Shown here one piece after another: positions 46,904-59,418 of a DNA stretch of 64,000 nt; position 1 is the stretch's first letter; every line of letters starts with the position of its first letter. The stretch is from Bigelowiella natans CCMP2755. Taxonomy: Eukaryota > Cercozoa > Chlorarachniophyceae. A model generated the notes under the pieces. It was given only the letters and a program-made list of their open reading frames with translations, searched no databases and had not been told where the DNA came from. Position numbers and translations under genes: made by a program. The stretch covers positions 26,853 through 90,852 of the forward strand of contig ADNK01002144.1 of the NCBI GenBank assembly GCA_000320545.1, read 5' to 3'.

Positions 46904-49055
46904 CTAAAGGACATCCTTCAAGAATTTTTCCTACAGTATGTGATAATTAATATAGTGGCCAGCACATGATAAAAAACGGAAGAAAATTTATACCATGCGA
47001 ATGTCGTGCATTTCCTCCAAAGCCTTCCATGCGGGCTGCAAATCGCATCATATTTTAAAAGAAATACGATCCATATTACTGAAATGCAAAACATATATAT
47101 TCTGAAATGACTACTAGAGCTTCTTACCTCCGCATGAAACTTAAGATATTCATTAGTAGGGTCTAGGGAATATGAATACCTGAATAACATATGTATATTA
47201 TAATGAACACACTACCGTTCAGCCGCATACGATTCTGTTTTTGATTGTGAATGTTTTCACCATCCCAGTGTCGCAGATGTAGCGACTCGACATCGTGCTA
47301 GAACAAGTACCACAGATAGCTCATCTGCTCCAAACATAGTAATGATAGTAAGGAAGAAAATGATGATATATAAAGAGGAAGGAAAGAAACAAACACCATA
47401 ATCCATAGAAACTCTGCATACATACATGATGGACACGAACGAATGCATTGTTGACACACACACACACACACACACACGTACACATACACGTATATACACC
47501 TGACGTAAGCTTGTATTTTGCAATATAGCCTTTAAGAAATGCAACCATTCCTTGATACAATAAGCTGCCGTCCTCCTTCTCCTTCTTTCCAAAGCCATGT
47601 ACTTTTCTGGGAGTGGTGGTACACCATCGATGTATTTAGTTAGTAAATTCTCACTTTTCGCGTCGATCCACCATCACAGTTGCAGGATTCATATTGTAAT
47701 ACATTAGATTGGATTGTTTGTCGTCGTGATAATTATAGATACTTTTGGTCCGCCTTCACCAACGCAATTGCAACATAGGCCATAGCAATAGCTGGATCAT
47801 TGACTCTCCAAGATATCTGGTATTATCATTACTTTAAATATCTATAACTATCATTTTGTGTATTATTACTGTCACTATTATTTTCCTCATAGGGAATAGC
47901 AGCGGCAGCAGCAGCAGCAGCACTACCACCATCAGCACCATGATTTGAAAGATGAAACGACTCTTTCAAGGGACAAGGTTTCTATGTCGGCACACACAAA
48001 CAAACCGTTGAGTCTCCAAAATCGATTACCCCCCCCACCTACGTGGACAAGAAACCGATAACGATGATGCACATTAAAACAAGTTAATAGTCTTCATGAG
48101 AAGCTTGGTATGTAGCGTCACATCTCCCTCTGATTATCTACTTCACTGTGTTGAAGAAGTCAAACAAACGTACCTCGTCATTCTTCGGAGATAATACAAT
48201 ATTCGCGTCATTGAAATCTCCATGAACAATTCCTTTCCTGATAGACAAGATTGATTAATGGATGCTTTCGCAACACATCATAGTCATTATCATTCTTATC
48301 ATCTGTAATTAGCACTGTTATCACATGGAAAGCTTTAATGATTAATAACGCAACAAGTTATTTAAAACGCATAATAATCTTCATTAAACCGAGTATACAC
48401 CATCGATGCAGTTGATCTCTCAATTCCAACTAATATTTACTGGATGATGATGATAATGATGATGATGATGATGATGATGTTTACCTTAACTTCATCTTTT
48501 CACTTAGCGGCAGCACAAGGGTCTTGAATTCCGATAACGTTTTCTGGAAGGAATCATGAACCACATGATGACTATGATGATATGCGCCATATCTTCACAG
48601 TTGTTGATTGATTGATGAGGAAAATAGATTATTTACGATCGAGATACATCGTTACTTACCATCATTACCAGCGTTCCACAACAAGGAGAACAGTTTCATC
48701 TACTCCTACTACTGCTATGACGAAGACGAGGAGGAGGAGGAGGAGGAGGAGGAGCTACTACCTTAAGTAGAGTGTGCTTAGGAAGATCGTTATGAAGCGG
48801 TTTGGTAAATACATCCGATGATACCTGGAAAATATAACATTTCCTATCAGATTCTTGCAATCAGAGACTACAACTACTACTCCTACTAATACAAATACTA
48901 ATGCTGTGGCAAGTGGTCATCATATACCATCTCGAAATTTTGTAAGTCCCATAAATGGGTTCTTTGCAGTCCTTTTGCATCGTCATCCTGGAGAGAGGAG
49001 TACAACGGGGTTACATATGGGGGGCGGGGGGGGGGGGGGGGAGGGAGAGAGATAA

Positions 49056-49092
<37 letters not shown>

Positions 49093-50481
49093 TGCAAAGT
49101 ATTTAACATAATAAAGATGTTGGAAGTAGTATGCACCTTGAATGTGTCGAGTGCACCATCTAAAGCTGCGAGATATGTGCCGGTCTTGCAACTTACATAC
49201 CAAGCAATTTTGGATGTCAGTGAGATGTCATCATTGGCTTTTGATACTATTAAGTTACAAGCAATCATGTTAAATTTATATTTGTTGGAAAGATGATGAT
49301 GATGATAATACAGTAGGTCTGGAGATATTGTTGGAGCAGTGGCTAATGTGTTTCCTTCTACCCACTTTAAAAGCCTTACTAAAGAAGTATACGTTTTAGT
49401 AATAGTAATAGCAGTAATAGTAAGGGATCTGTAAAGAAGTATCATACAAATGAAACGTGCAAGAACCAACATGGTATTGGGTAAATACGATTAGCGATGA
49501 GGTTCTGAGGGACTGGAAACTAGTGTGATATGAATGCTATCCATATTTTCGAATCATAAATAAATGAAAACCTGCATGCTCAGTGCAAGTCTTTGAATTT
49601 TCCCGTTCGATTTCTTTCTTCGCAATTTTAACTCTTGCGTAGAGCTTGTTCCCTTCTCCAGTAGATGCAATGGGGCACGGAACAACAAATCCAAGCTGGG
49701 AAAAGGTTGTATTCGTTCCACATCAACATGAGAGGTGATAGCTAAATTCGGAACTTATTTATCAACAGCCCTCTACCTTATCGAGGTGTAGCATCATTGA
49801 GTTTTGAGCATCCAGAAAGCGCTTCACGTTGTATGAATGGTAAGACAATACCAAGCAGTTAGTATCATCTTGAGAGACCGCTGAAGAAGAAAAGGAAACT
49901 TATTTTTTTTTAAAAATCGAACTGCTTACCGAATTTGCACTTTCCACGCCATTGTGATACTTACAAACAAACTTGCGGCCTCCTCCTTTCGACACTACTT
50001 CTTCACAAATAAGAAAGTTGGCGTCGTCGTAGCTGTCGAGACTCTTACATCTCTTTATTTCAGCGCAGATCCCAAAGATATCGAGGACAGCTTTGCAAGC
50101 CTCTTCAATGCTCACGTTAGGCTTCTCCACTTTCCTGCAAATGGGGAAGTACGAATGGTGATAGAGAAGAAGAAGATGATGATGATGATAATGATAATGA
50201 TGGCTGACGATCATACGGAGGTATAGACGATGGTATTTACAATTCTGGTGAATGTGGTCAGTACAGACACCCTAGGTATTTCTAATATCCAGATACGATC
50301 GTCTTTGCATGATACAAATTTTGAATTATTCGCCATAATAGGCGGCGGAAGAGGATCAGGTTTCGTGAATCATAAAAAGGATCAACGAAGATCCTGTTTA
50401 TCCAATCAGTGTCGTCCACATCACTGGTCAGCACGCAATCACACAAGCACCTCTCTACCTCCGTTCCTCATCTGTGCTCAT
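46904..50481 (-). CDS. Hydroxylysine-kinase-like phosphotransferase (APH family)
   Basis: Seventeen exons, all in phase, give 387 residues (human HYKK is about 373): 50481-50459, 50134-49930, 49821-49777, 49695-49572, 49378-49312, 49191-49137, 48987-48928, 48824-48762, 48543-48485, 48237-48174, 48038-48006, 47816-47743, 47606-47500, 47324-47261, 47179-47128, 47035-46994, 46930-46904. Key segments in order are LDSYDDANFLI, CKYHNGVESANS, VRLLKWVEGNTLA, THLWDLQNFEM, the catalytic-loop KGIVHGDFNDANIVL (Asp and Asn kept), VIDFGDST (metal-binding Asp), DPAIAMAYVAIAL and FLKGYIAKYKLTS. The family phosphorylates 5-hydroxylysine or related small alcohols using GTP or ATP. Substrate here is inferred only. 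Introns contain (CA)n, (GA)n, G-tract, (GAT)n and (GGA)n repeats. The gene is divergent from the PH-domain gene. Confidence 0.93.
49018..49092. repeat. G tract plus (GA)n in intron
   Basis: GGGGCGGGGG-type tract then (GA)n within the intron between exons 6 and 7 of the kinase-like gene. Confidence 0.9.
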
Positions 50482-50650
50482 CGTTCTTACGAGTAGGGTT
50501 CTGTTCGAAGTGGATGATGTATTTTTACACTGCGACATGGTTTTGGGTGATATTTTGCTGTCGCTGTCTTGAATTCGCCTACCACTGTGGCTTAGTACAA
50601 AGTTCGGACAAGCGCACATCGCCTTCCCCCTTTCATGGTCGCCGATCCCC
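50482..50650. promoter_or_regulatory. Short divergent promoter gap (169 bases)
   Basis: Two genes start back to back only 169 bases apart, so they probably share a bidirectional promoter. No motif was recognised, and there is no 3'-type island. Confidence 0.5.
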
Positions 50651-52212
50651 ATGTCGGACAACAAAATGGAGCCGCCTCGGAATGCAGCAAAGCAAGAGAA
50701 ACTAGGAGATCTCATAAACGAAATGGTCTCCGAGATGGCTTCTACATCTGCCTCCAATGGAAAGATGGAAACACCACAGGATGCCAAGGGCGACAGCTCG
50801 AATGAAAAAACAAAGGATTACCGGAAGGAGCTGCCATCTGCTTCTTTTATTAAAGCGGCGAACACAACGTTTACTAAAGTAAGATGAGATAGTACTGATG
50901 AGTTAAATGGCATTTATCCCCATCGTCATGTTTTACTGCTGTCGGACATAACAGGAGGGTGATGGGACGGGAGGCGGAAGTGTTGTTGCAAACGGCTGGA
51001 ATAACGCGATGTCACAAATCGGTTCATGGTTTAAGAAGAATGATGATTCTTCTGTTCAAGAAAGTGGGAATGGTACTAACCGCAAAGCAGCGACATCTGA
51101 GACCTCCAGCGAAGAACAATTACCACCATCTGGTCAACAATACATATGTCAAACACATATTATCCCTTCCTTTCCCCCAGCAATAATGATGAATAGCCAA
51201 TGGCTGCTTTCTTCCTTAACATGCAGGGTTGAGAAAGTCTGGCGTAGTTTATTTGAAGCCCCCCTTTAACCAGCAAAGTAACAGCTTGTTCCGAGGCCTC
51301 ATGGTATAGCGCCGACCCTAACCCCTTATTCGTTTTTATGAATCAAGTCTAATTCGTCAGTCATTCTGAATTAAGTAGTAGTATCTATTTTCTGATCGCG
51401 CTAAAATTGACCGTCGCTCATCTTTTAGGATTTGAATACCCCCCGACGATTCGTTGTAGTTACAGACCATCTTATTGAGGTTTATAGGGACCAAGGTTAA
51501 AATAAATACCTCATCCGAATTGTTACTGTGTTTTATTTATCGCATTGATGCTGATTCAAATGCTGTGTGCAGCTGAATTTCGCAAACAAGGTAAGGCAGA
51601 GAAGGCCCTTGGTCTTGACGGAATTCAAGCCAAACTTAAGGTTAATGAATGTAACGGGAGAAAAGCAGGGATGAGAAAAGAAAATGCTCAACCGTCTCAA
51701 ATCGTGAAATATCTCTTTCTTGCTTGCAGGTGATGGATGTTGGCAATGGATCTAAAGCCCACGCTTTTGAGCTTGGTAGTAAATACTCAAATTGAAGATG
51801 GGGGTGACAATGAAGAAGAGAGATAAGAGCTTGCTCATGACTGGTATCTACGTTGGTATTCAGTTTCTCGAAAGCAAAATCGTAAATGGAGCTTCTTCAC
51901 CGAAACACACCTCGAAAGTCTTGAATGGGTCACGGCGGTTATGGAGAAAAAGTAAAATACTAAAGCCTATCATTCTTCTTTTGTTTAATATACTATCCTT
52001 GAAATGGTGATGGTTGCTAGGAAGGAACATGCAGCTGCTATCGGAAAGGCCAAACATCGAAGAAAGGTCTCAATACCAGGTATCAATCCCCACCTAAGAC
52101 TGATGAAAACAATCTCAATTTAATTTTATTAAGACTAATAAGTCTAGCCGTTCTGCATGGTGCTACATTTTAGGATTATATATTAATTTCAAATCGTAGT
52201 ATATTCTACTTA

Positions 52213-52263
<51 letters not shown>

Positions 52264-55200
52264 AACAATACGTGTTATTACTTCCAAACCGTACAGAAGA
52301 ATCAAGAAAAGATCCTACATGCTCTAGCAATGTACGTGTCTATTGCTCATGTGTATGCATGTGCTGTCCTATGCGTGCAGCAGCATCTTAAGCCAATCGA
52401 CGACATGTTGTGTAAGCATGCTAGAAGTGCTCTAATTTGGAGAAGACAAGATCGTTTTCTGTTATGAGTTATACTCTTTTTTCACGGCGAGAAGGTGCTC
52501 TGACAACACTAAGCATGGAACAGATTGACGTCAGTGGTGGAGGACCATCATCAACTTGCCACAGAAAGGAAGAGGGACGCGAACATCTCAGCATGCAAGT
52601 ATTCTTGACTGATCACTACGTTGTAATCTTGAAGATGATACGATTGTTGGAGACTTGCAGTAATGTCTTCGTGTAATTATTGCGCTACAAGTACATCATC
52701 ATCATCATGATTATTTCAGGTAGCTGTACTTAAAGCGATGAGAAAAGGGCAACGTACCATCTTGAAAAACAGAGAAAATGAACTGATGATGAGGGGAAAC
52801 AAGATCTCTGAATTGGAGGATCAAGTGGCTGCTTTGGAAGCGAAAATTGAACGGTTTATTTCAAGTGATTTATTATAGATTGTCGAATCATGATGGTATG
52901 ATATTCTATTCTTTCCCTAACAAATAGATCTTTGGTGAGCACTAGAATACATATGAAAGAAGCTGATGAACAACGAAGGTAGGTCACGATGATCCGGTGT
53001 CAGTTTTTTACTGCTGCTCTATCTCCCTCTTTCCCTCTCCCCTTCACATTCGTGGTGTTGGTCAGTTGCTGTATTTTAGATAATAATCCTACTTTTACTA
53101 GAATGATAACGAGCCTGAAGAAGAAAAATGCGGAGCTCCAACGCAGATCTGTTATGGAAGCTGCTGGTGGTGGTGGTGCTGCTGCCTCTGCTACTGCTGA
53201 TCCCGCAAATAATGCAGCAAAGGCACAAAAGGATAAGGAAGATGCTATACTGAAAGCTGATCAAGAGAAAAAAGAAGCTTTGGCGAAGGCGGAGAGAGAT
53301 AAAACAGAAGCATTGCAGAAAGCTGATCAAGAGAAGAAAGAAGCTTTGACGAAGGCGGAGAGAGATAAAACAGAAGCATTGCAGAATGCAGCAACAAAAG
53401 CACAAAAGGATAGGGAAGATGCTCTGCTAAAAGCCGATCAAGAGAAGAAAGAAGCTTTGGCGAAGGCGGGGAGAGATAAAACAGAAGCATTGCAGAATGC
53501 AGCAACAAAAGCACAAAAAGATAAGAAAGATGCTCTGCTGAAAGCTGATCAAGAGAAAGAAGAAGCGTTGGCGAAGGCGGAGAAAGATAAAACAGAAGCA
53601 TTGCAGAAAGCAGCAGCAAAAGCGAATAAGGATAAGGAAGATGCTCTGCTGAAAGCTGATCAAGAGAAGAAAGAAGCTTTGGCGAAGGCGGAGAGAGATA
53701 AAACAGAAGCTTTGCAGAATGCAGCAACAAAAGCACAAAAAGATAAGAAAGATGCTCTGCTGAAAGCTGATCAAGAGAAAAAAGAAGCGTTGGCGAAGGC
53801 GGAGAGAGATAAAACAGAAGCATTGCAGAATGCAGCAGCAAAAGCGAATAAGGATAAGGAAGATGCTCTGCTGAAAGCTGATCAAGAGAAGAAAGAAGCG
53901 TTGGCAAAGGCGGAGAGAGATAAAACAGAAGCATTGCAGAATACAGCAGCAAAAGCGAATAAGGATAAGGAAGATGCTCTGCTGAAAGCTGATCAAGAGA
54001 AAAAAGAAGCGTTGGCGAAGGCGGAGAAAGATAAAACAGAAGCATTGCAGAATGCAGCAGCAAAAGCACAAAAGGATAGGGAAGATGCTTTGCGTAAAGC
54101 TGATCAAGAGAAAAAAGAAGCGTTGGCGAAGGCGGAGAGAGATAAAACAGAAGCATTGCAGAATGCAGCAGCAAACGCACAAAAAGATAAGAAAGATGCT
54201 CTGCTGAAAGCTGATCAAGAGAAAGAAGAAGCGTTGGCGAAGGCGGAGAGAGATAAAACAGAAGCATTGCAGAATGCAGCAGCAAAAGCACAAAAGGATA
54301 GGGAAGATGCTCTGCTGAAAGCTGATCAAGAGAACAAAGAAGCTTTGGCGAAGGCGGAGAGAGATAAAACAGAAGCATTGCAGAAAGCTGATCAAGAGAA
54401 GAAAGAAGCTTTGGCGAAGGCGGAGAGAGATAAAGCAGAAGCATTGCAGAATGCAGCAACAAAAGCACAAAAAGATAAGAAAGATGTTCTGCTGAAAGCT
54501 GATCAAGAGAACAAAGAAGCGTTGGCGAAGGCGGAGAAAGATAAAACAGAAGCATTGCAGAATGCAGCAGCAAAAGCGAATAAGGATAAGGAAGATGCTC
54601 TGCTGAAAGCTGATCAAGAGAAGAAAGAAGCGTTGGCAAAGGCGGAGAGAGATAAAACAGAAGCATTGCAGAATACAGCAGCAAAAGCACAAGAAGAAGC
54701 GTTGGCGAAGGCGGAGAAAGATAAAACAGAAGTATTGCAGAACGCAACAGCAAAAGCACAAAAGGATAAGGAAGACGCTCTGCTAAAAGCTGATCAAGAG
54801 AAGAAAGAAGCCTTGAAGAAGGCGGAGAGAGATAAAACAGAAGCATTGCAGAAAGCAGCAGCAAACGCACAAAAAGATAAGGAAGATGCTCTGCTGAAAG
54901 CTGATCAAGAGAAGAAAGAAGCTTTGGCGAAGGCGGAGAAAGATAAAACAGAAGCATTGCAGAAAGCTGATCAAGAGAAGAAAGAAGCTTTGGCGAAGGC
55001 GGAGAGAGATAAAACAGAAGCTTTGCAGAATGCAGCAACAAAAGCACAAAAAGATAAGAAAGATGCTCTGCTGAAAGCTGATCAAGAGAAAAAAGAAGCG
55101 TTGGCGAAGGCGGAGAGAGATAAAACAGAAGCATTGCAGAATGCAGCAGCAAAAGCGAATAAGGATAAGGAAGATGCTCTGCTGAAAGCTGATCAAGAGA

Positions 55201-57662
55201 ACAAAGAAGCGTTAGCGAGGGCGGAGAGAGATAAAACAGAAGCATTGCAGAATACAGCAGCAAAAGCGAATAAGGATAAGGAAGATGCTCTGCTGAAAGC
55301 TGATCAAGAGAAGAAAGAAGCGTTGGCGAAGGCGGAGCGAGATAAGACTGAAGCGCTACAAAAAGCAGAAGAAGGTTTGAATAAAAAGGAAGAAGCATTA
55401 CACCAAATGCTCAAGGAAAAAGAAGAAGCTATTTCATCATTACAAAAACATGTAGATCATAGTAGGAAGGTTGCTGCTGATGAAAAGCGAAGCTTAATTG
55501 AGAAGCATGAAGAGGAAATAAGTCGTCGAGAGCTGCAGCTACAATCTCTTAAAGTTACTCATGAAGAAGAAATGGAAAAATTGAAACACAGCACTGAACA
55601 GCAGAAAATGGAAAGTATAAGAGTGGAAGTGCTACGAAGAGAAGAGGAAATGAAAAATGAACTTTTGAATAAAATGAAGAAGTATAGAGAAGCTCAAGCT
55701 GCCTCGATTGCCAGTTTGAGGAGCAGCCATCAATTGCAGTTGAATAAGATCGAACAAGAATCAAAAAGAAAGCATGAAGAAGCTCTTCGTATTGCTAAAA
55801 AGGATAATAACATTGCCTTGAAACAGGCGATACAACAAGCTACTGTTTCTGAGCGTGCCCATCAAGCTGCCAGGATGAAAGTTCAAATGGAAAAAAAGGC
55901 CGCACTGTTTGATGCTAAAACTGGAGAGGCTGTTGATGCTGCTATTAAGCAAAACAAGGAGCAGCATTTCAGGGAAATTAGTGCTCTCAAATGTGAGCAT
56001 GAGCGAACAGAAGCTGAATTGCAGAAGACAAACTCCAGTCTTAGCAAAGAGTTAGCTCAGTGCAGAGCGCAATTGGAGAAAGCATCAAAGGCCAAGGCCA
56101 AGGCGAGTGAGGTGATGAAAAGTACGCGGAGTATGTGCGACACAATAGAAAACCTAAAAAAAGGTTTGGATTCGGAAAGGGAAAAGCTAAAAGTCAAGCA
56201 AATTGAGATCCGACGAAAGCATAGAGCAACTGTATCTGGACTGGAAGAGCAGCTACATGAAATGAACAATCGATTTTCTAACGAACGAAAAGCAAGAGAA
56301 AGACTCGAAAACCACGTCAACAGACTTGAAAGTATGCTGAGCATGTATAACGATAATGGAAATCGTAAGAGTGCAGCAGCAGCTACTGTACCAGCATCAT
56401 CATCACTATTATCGCTGTTTTCTTCTGCTTCTTTTACTAGTACTAATGTTCCGCCCCCCTCTTCTTCATCTTCCCAACCCCAACAAGTACTGCAGCAGAA
56501 GCAGCAGACAAAGTTGGACGCATCCCAACACAGTTCCAGTGGTAGAAGTAGCAACAACCATCTTCACTTTAAAAACACATTATGGGAGCTTGGAGAGAAG
56601 AACAGAAGTTTGCTGATTCAAAATACAAGTTTGAAGCAAAAGATTCATAAGTACTCACGCCTCATTGCAAGTCAATCCCAAAGGGAAATTGAGCGAACGG
56701 AAAGAGAGCAAAATGAAAGCAAGGGCCAACAAGATAGAGTTAGTATGCACACAAGCATGAGAGCCCCTCCACCACCTACCAAAAAGACGGGGAGGGCAAT
56801 GGATGACAGACTGGAGATGCATAAAATGTCGGCAAAATGGCGTCATGAGGAAAATCTGAAGTTACAACAGCAAATACAGGACATGGATCATCACCACGCT
56901 CTAAACGTTAGAAGTCTTAAAGACAGACACAGATCTATGTTAGAGGCAACGCGTTCAGACTACCAGATGCGAATTGAAGCTCTTGAGTCGACGGTAAAGA
57001 CACTGAGAAACGATAGCCAAAAGAAATTTGAGCGTTTGCGCGGCGAAAAGGATGCACAAGTAGCTGAGGTTAAGAAGGCTCTCTACTTGGTGGAAAAGGA
57101 TAGAGACGAGCTGTTTACTTCTTTACGTTCATTACAAGAGATGAAACGAGACATAGAAGACGACGATGAGCAATCACTGGTTAATGAGAAACCATTGAGT
57201 GATGATAGAGGGTGCAAGGTGCGAAACGAAGAAAATGAAGACGGAAAGCGTCAGAAGCAGATTGTCGACGACGCTGGCCATAATGATGATAGCGACAAAT
57301 TTGTTAGTACCGAAGCCTTTCCTCGGGTCGCGGTTACTACCTCGCAAATGTACAAACTTAAATCAAAAATCAAAACTGCGTTCAACAACTACTTACAAAA
57401 TTCTAGTTCAGCTTCATGTTATCCAGATGTCATTAAAGCAATAAAGGCAGGCCTGGAAGAGACTGGATTCCCTTCCTCAGATGCTAACTGGTTGGAAACT
57501 GCAGTTGAAAAAAAAATAGCTAACTTAGAGCAACAAAGGAATGATTCGAGATTGACGCTACGGGATCAGAAAGCGTACACCTTAAGCCAGATCAAAGGAA
57601 GCATTCAGGTATTGTTGCATGAAAGAACTTCCTTCATCGCAGAAGATAGAACTCATGATTAG
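50651..57662 (+). CDS. PH-domain protein with giant 37-residue coiled-coil repeat array
   Basis: Thirteen exons, all in phase, give about 1911 residues: 50651-50878, 50955-51147, 51227-51303, 51429-51495, 51573-51640, 51730-51775, 51864-51951, 52021-52066, 52381-52409, 52451-52598, 52720-52853, 52928-52978, 53102-57662. A PH domain (about residues 140-265) shows RKSGVVYLKPPF, RRFVVVTDHLIEVYRD and RKWSFFTETHLESLEWVTAV (the conserved Trp is in the last helix). Coiled coil begins near residue 335. From about 430 to 1150 there are roughly 20 repeats built of KADQEKKEALA, KAERDKTEALQ and NAAAKANKDKEDALL (11+11+15 residues). A non-repeat coiled coil runs to the end, with a Ser-rich break near 56390-56480. 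It is likely a membrane-tethered rod or scaffold; PH domains bind phosphoinositides or proteins. Confidence 0.88.
53215..55370 (+). repeat. 111-bp coding tandem repeat array, about 20 copies
   Basis: Units of about 111 bases (37 codons) are highly alike, with in-frame variants lacking the 15-residue part (for example 54390 and 54970). Codon choices are shared between units, suggesting recent expansion or gene conversion. The reverse strand is open by chance through the array. Confidence 0.92.
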
Positions 57663-59418
57663 GTGACACCATGCATGTAAAAGCATTCACGTTGTGTTGA
57701 ATCGGATCTTTTCAATTGTCAGATGCGATGTCTAGATGTCATCAACGCACAACTATGATCATGTCGTGCAGCATCCAGCAAGTGCCGTACGCACATCGCT
57801 AGCTAGCTAGGCATGCTAGCATGTTGCGTGCACTGAATGCTGATGTCATCTGCATCGTCACATTGTCTGTCACAGCAGTGCCCGTCGGTCTACACGTTTG
57901 CATGTTGTGACGTGTCGTGCGGCGGATTGAAATTCGCAGGAGTTGTCGCTAGCTTTGAATGCGTAAATTGCTCACTAAATTGATTCTGTAAATTTGGAAG
58001 ATGATGAATTGAAAAATAAGAGTCACACGCAGAGACGTGCTAGCGTGTGTCTCTTTTTCTAGTGTTTGACGTGCGCGCAACGGCACAAGCTTGCCGCTTT
58101 CCATGTGATCAGCTGCTGCGTCTGCTTGCATGGCTTGTCATTGTAAGCACATCTAGATCGACATGCGATCGCCATCGCCGGCGGCGCTCGCGAGCAAGAT
58201 GAGGGCAAACACACATATGCACACGACTGCTACTAGATACAGTGCATGGGACGGATGCAATGAGCAGCAATGATCAATTCTAGTATTGCATTCGTCTAGC
58301 TAGCTAGTCCGATCTAGCTAGCTATGACAATGATCATCTCGCTACTGTGTCGCAACAATGAGCTAGCTAGCTAGCTAGCTGGAAACTATAACCAACAGAT
58401 TCAACATTAGCGCTGTAGCCGCGAGTATAGCGCTGCATTGCACACAGCTCTAGAGCCACATGACTAGCATCAATGAGGATGACCGCATTATTGACGACGA
58501 ACAAATTTAATTTGATTTATTATACTGTTCCGTCTTACATATAGCTAGATAGCTGGGCAAAAGCAGCGGCCATTGCACTTAAATTATGTTATCCATCTCA
58601 TGCATAGCTAGATTCGATAGCGGCGTTCATGCGCACATTTCTAGACTTGCACCAGTCAGTAGTGCAGACATCGTAAGCATTTCAGCGTTAACGCGCAGGG
58701 GTACAACCAGAAGTTGTGTGGGATTTTAGCTAATACTGTTCAAGTTGTTTGAAGAGAAAACTTATTCACAACAAGCTGACTGCTTCAATATATTAAAACT
58801 AGATATGAAATGTCTGCTATTTTCAAATTATCTAAATCATCTGCAAAATAATTTCGTCAAGAAGCGGTTTGGGTTAAATTGTGTACATCCAGATGCATCG
58901 GGAGCCAGTGAAATGGTGGTATGGTGATAGCGATAGAGGTGCAGATTTTGATGCATCAGAAGCCAATCAAAGGGCTTTAGTATGGCATTGTGACAGAGAT
59001 AGAGGTGCAGATTTAGACGGTAAGAGTAGCACTGAACAAATGCATATCTTCGATTTTTTTCCTTTTCATAATGACGATTGAACTTTCTTGTTCTTTGTTT
59101 TGACTTTAAGCGGGGGAGGCATGAGGTGAGGTGAAAGACCCCCATGCATTCTTATGTTTTTAGCAAGAATTATGAACAAATGCTAGGGATTCCAACACCG
59201 AGGGTAGGGTTTAGTGTTTGGATTGTAATATGCTTTTAATGTTTATTTCCCTTCAAGAGGATATTGCACACAACGAGCGATGAATGAGGAGAGGCAGTGG
59301 AAGGTTTGTTGCGTTTTGGTGTAACTAGGACGTAATGGAAGCTTGCATGTGAATGAGGATGAGTAGGGATTTCTAGGTGCAGCTTGACCCCTCGTGGATC
59401 GTGAAATTTGGCTTTCAC
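57663..59418. other. Convergent 3' spacer, long CATG/CTAGC island
   Basis: 57700-58700 is the longest island, with CTAGCTAGCTAGCTAG at about 58360-58380, many GCATGC words, a partial motif start at about 57705 (CTTTTCAATTGTCA) and a reversed motif copy at 58410-58490. 58890-59000 carries an imperfect duplication of about 60 bases around GATAGAGGTGCAGATTT. No firm exon was found. Confidence 0.55.
58410..58490 (-). repeat. Dispersed 3'-flank motif, copy 4 (reversed)
   Basis: Read on the minus strand: GGTCATCCTCATTGATGCTA, then GAGCTGTGTGCAATGCAGCG, then CGCGGCTACAGCGCT. The last 15 bases are identical to those in the copy at 16961. Confidence 0.7.

Noticed and set aside
53215-55370. Possible CRISPR-like regular array
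   Set aside because: Units are contiguous, 111 bases, in frame and protein-coding, with no unique spacers.
53245-55398. Very long open frame on the minus strand (over 700 codons)
   Set aside because: It lies exactly opposite the coding repeat array; repeats without stops in one frame repeat that property on the other strand. Its product is a Leu/Ser/Phe-rich mirror of the coiled-coil codons and has no splice context.
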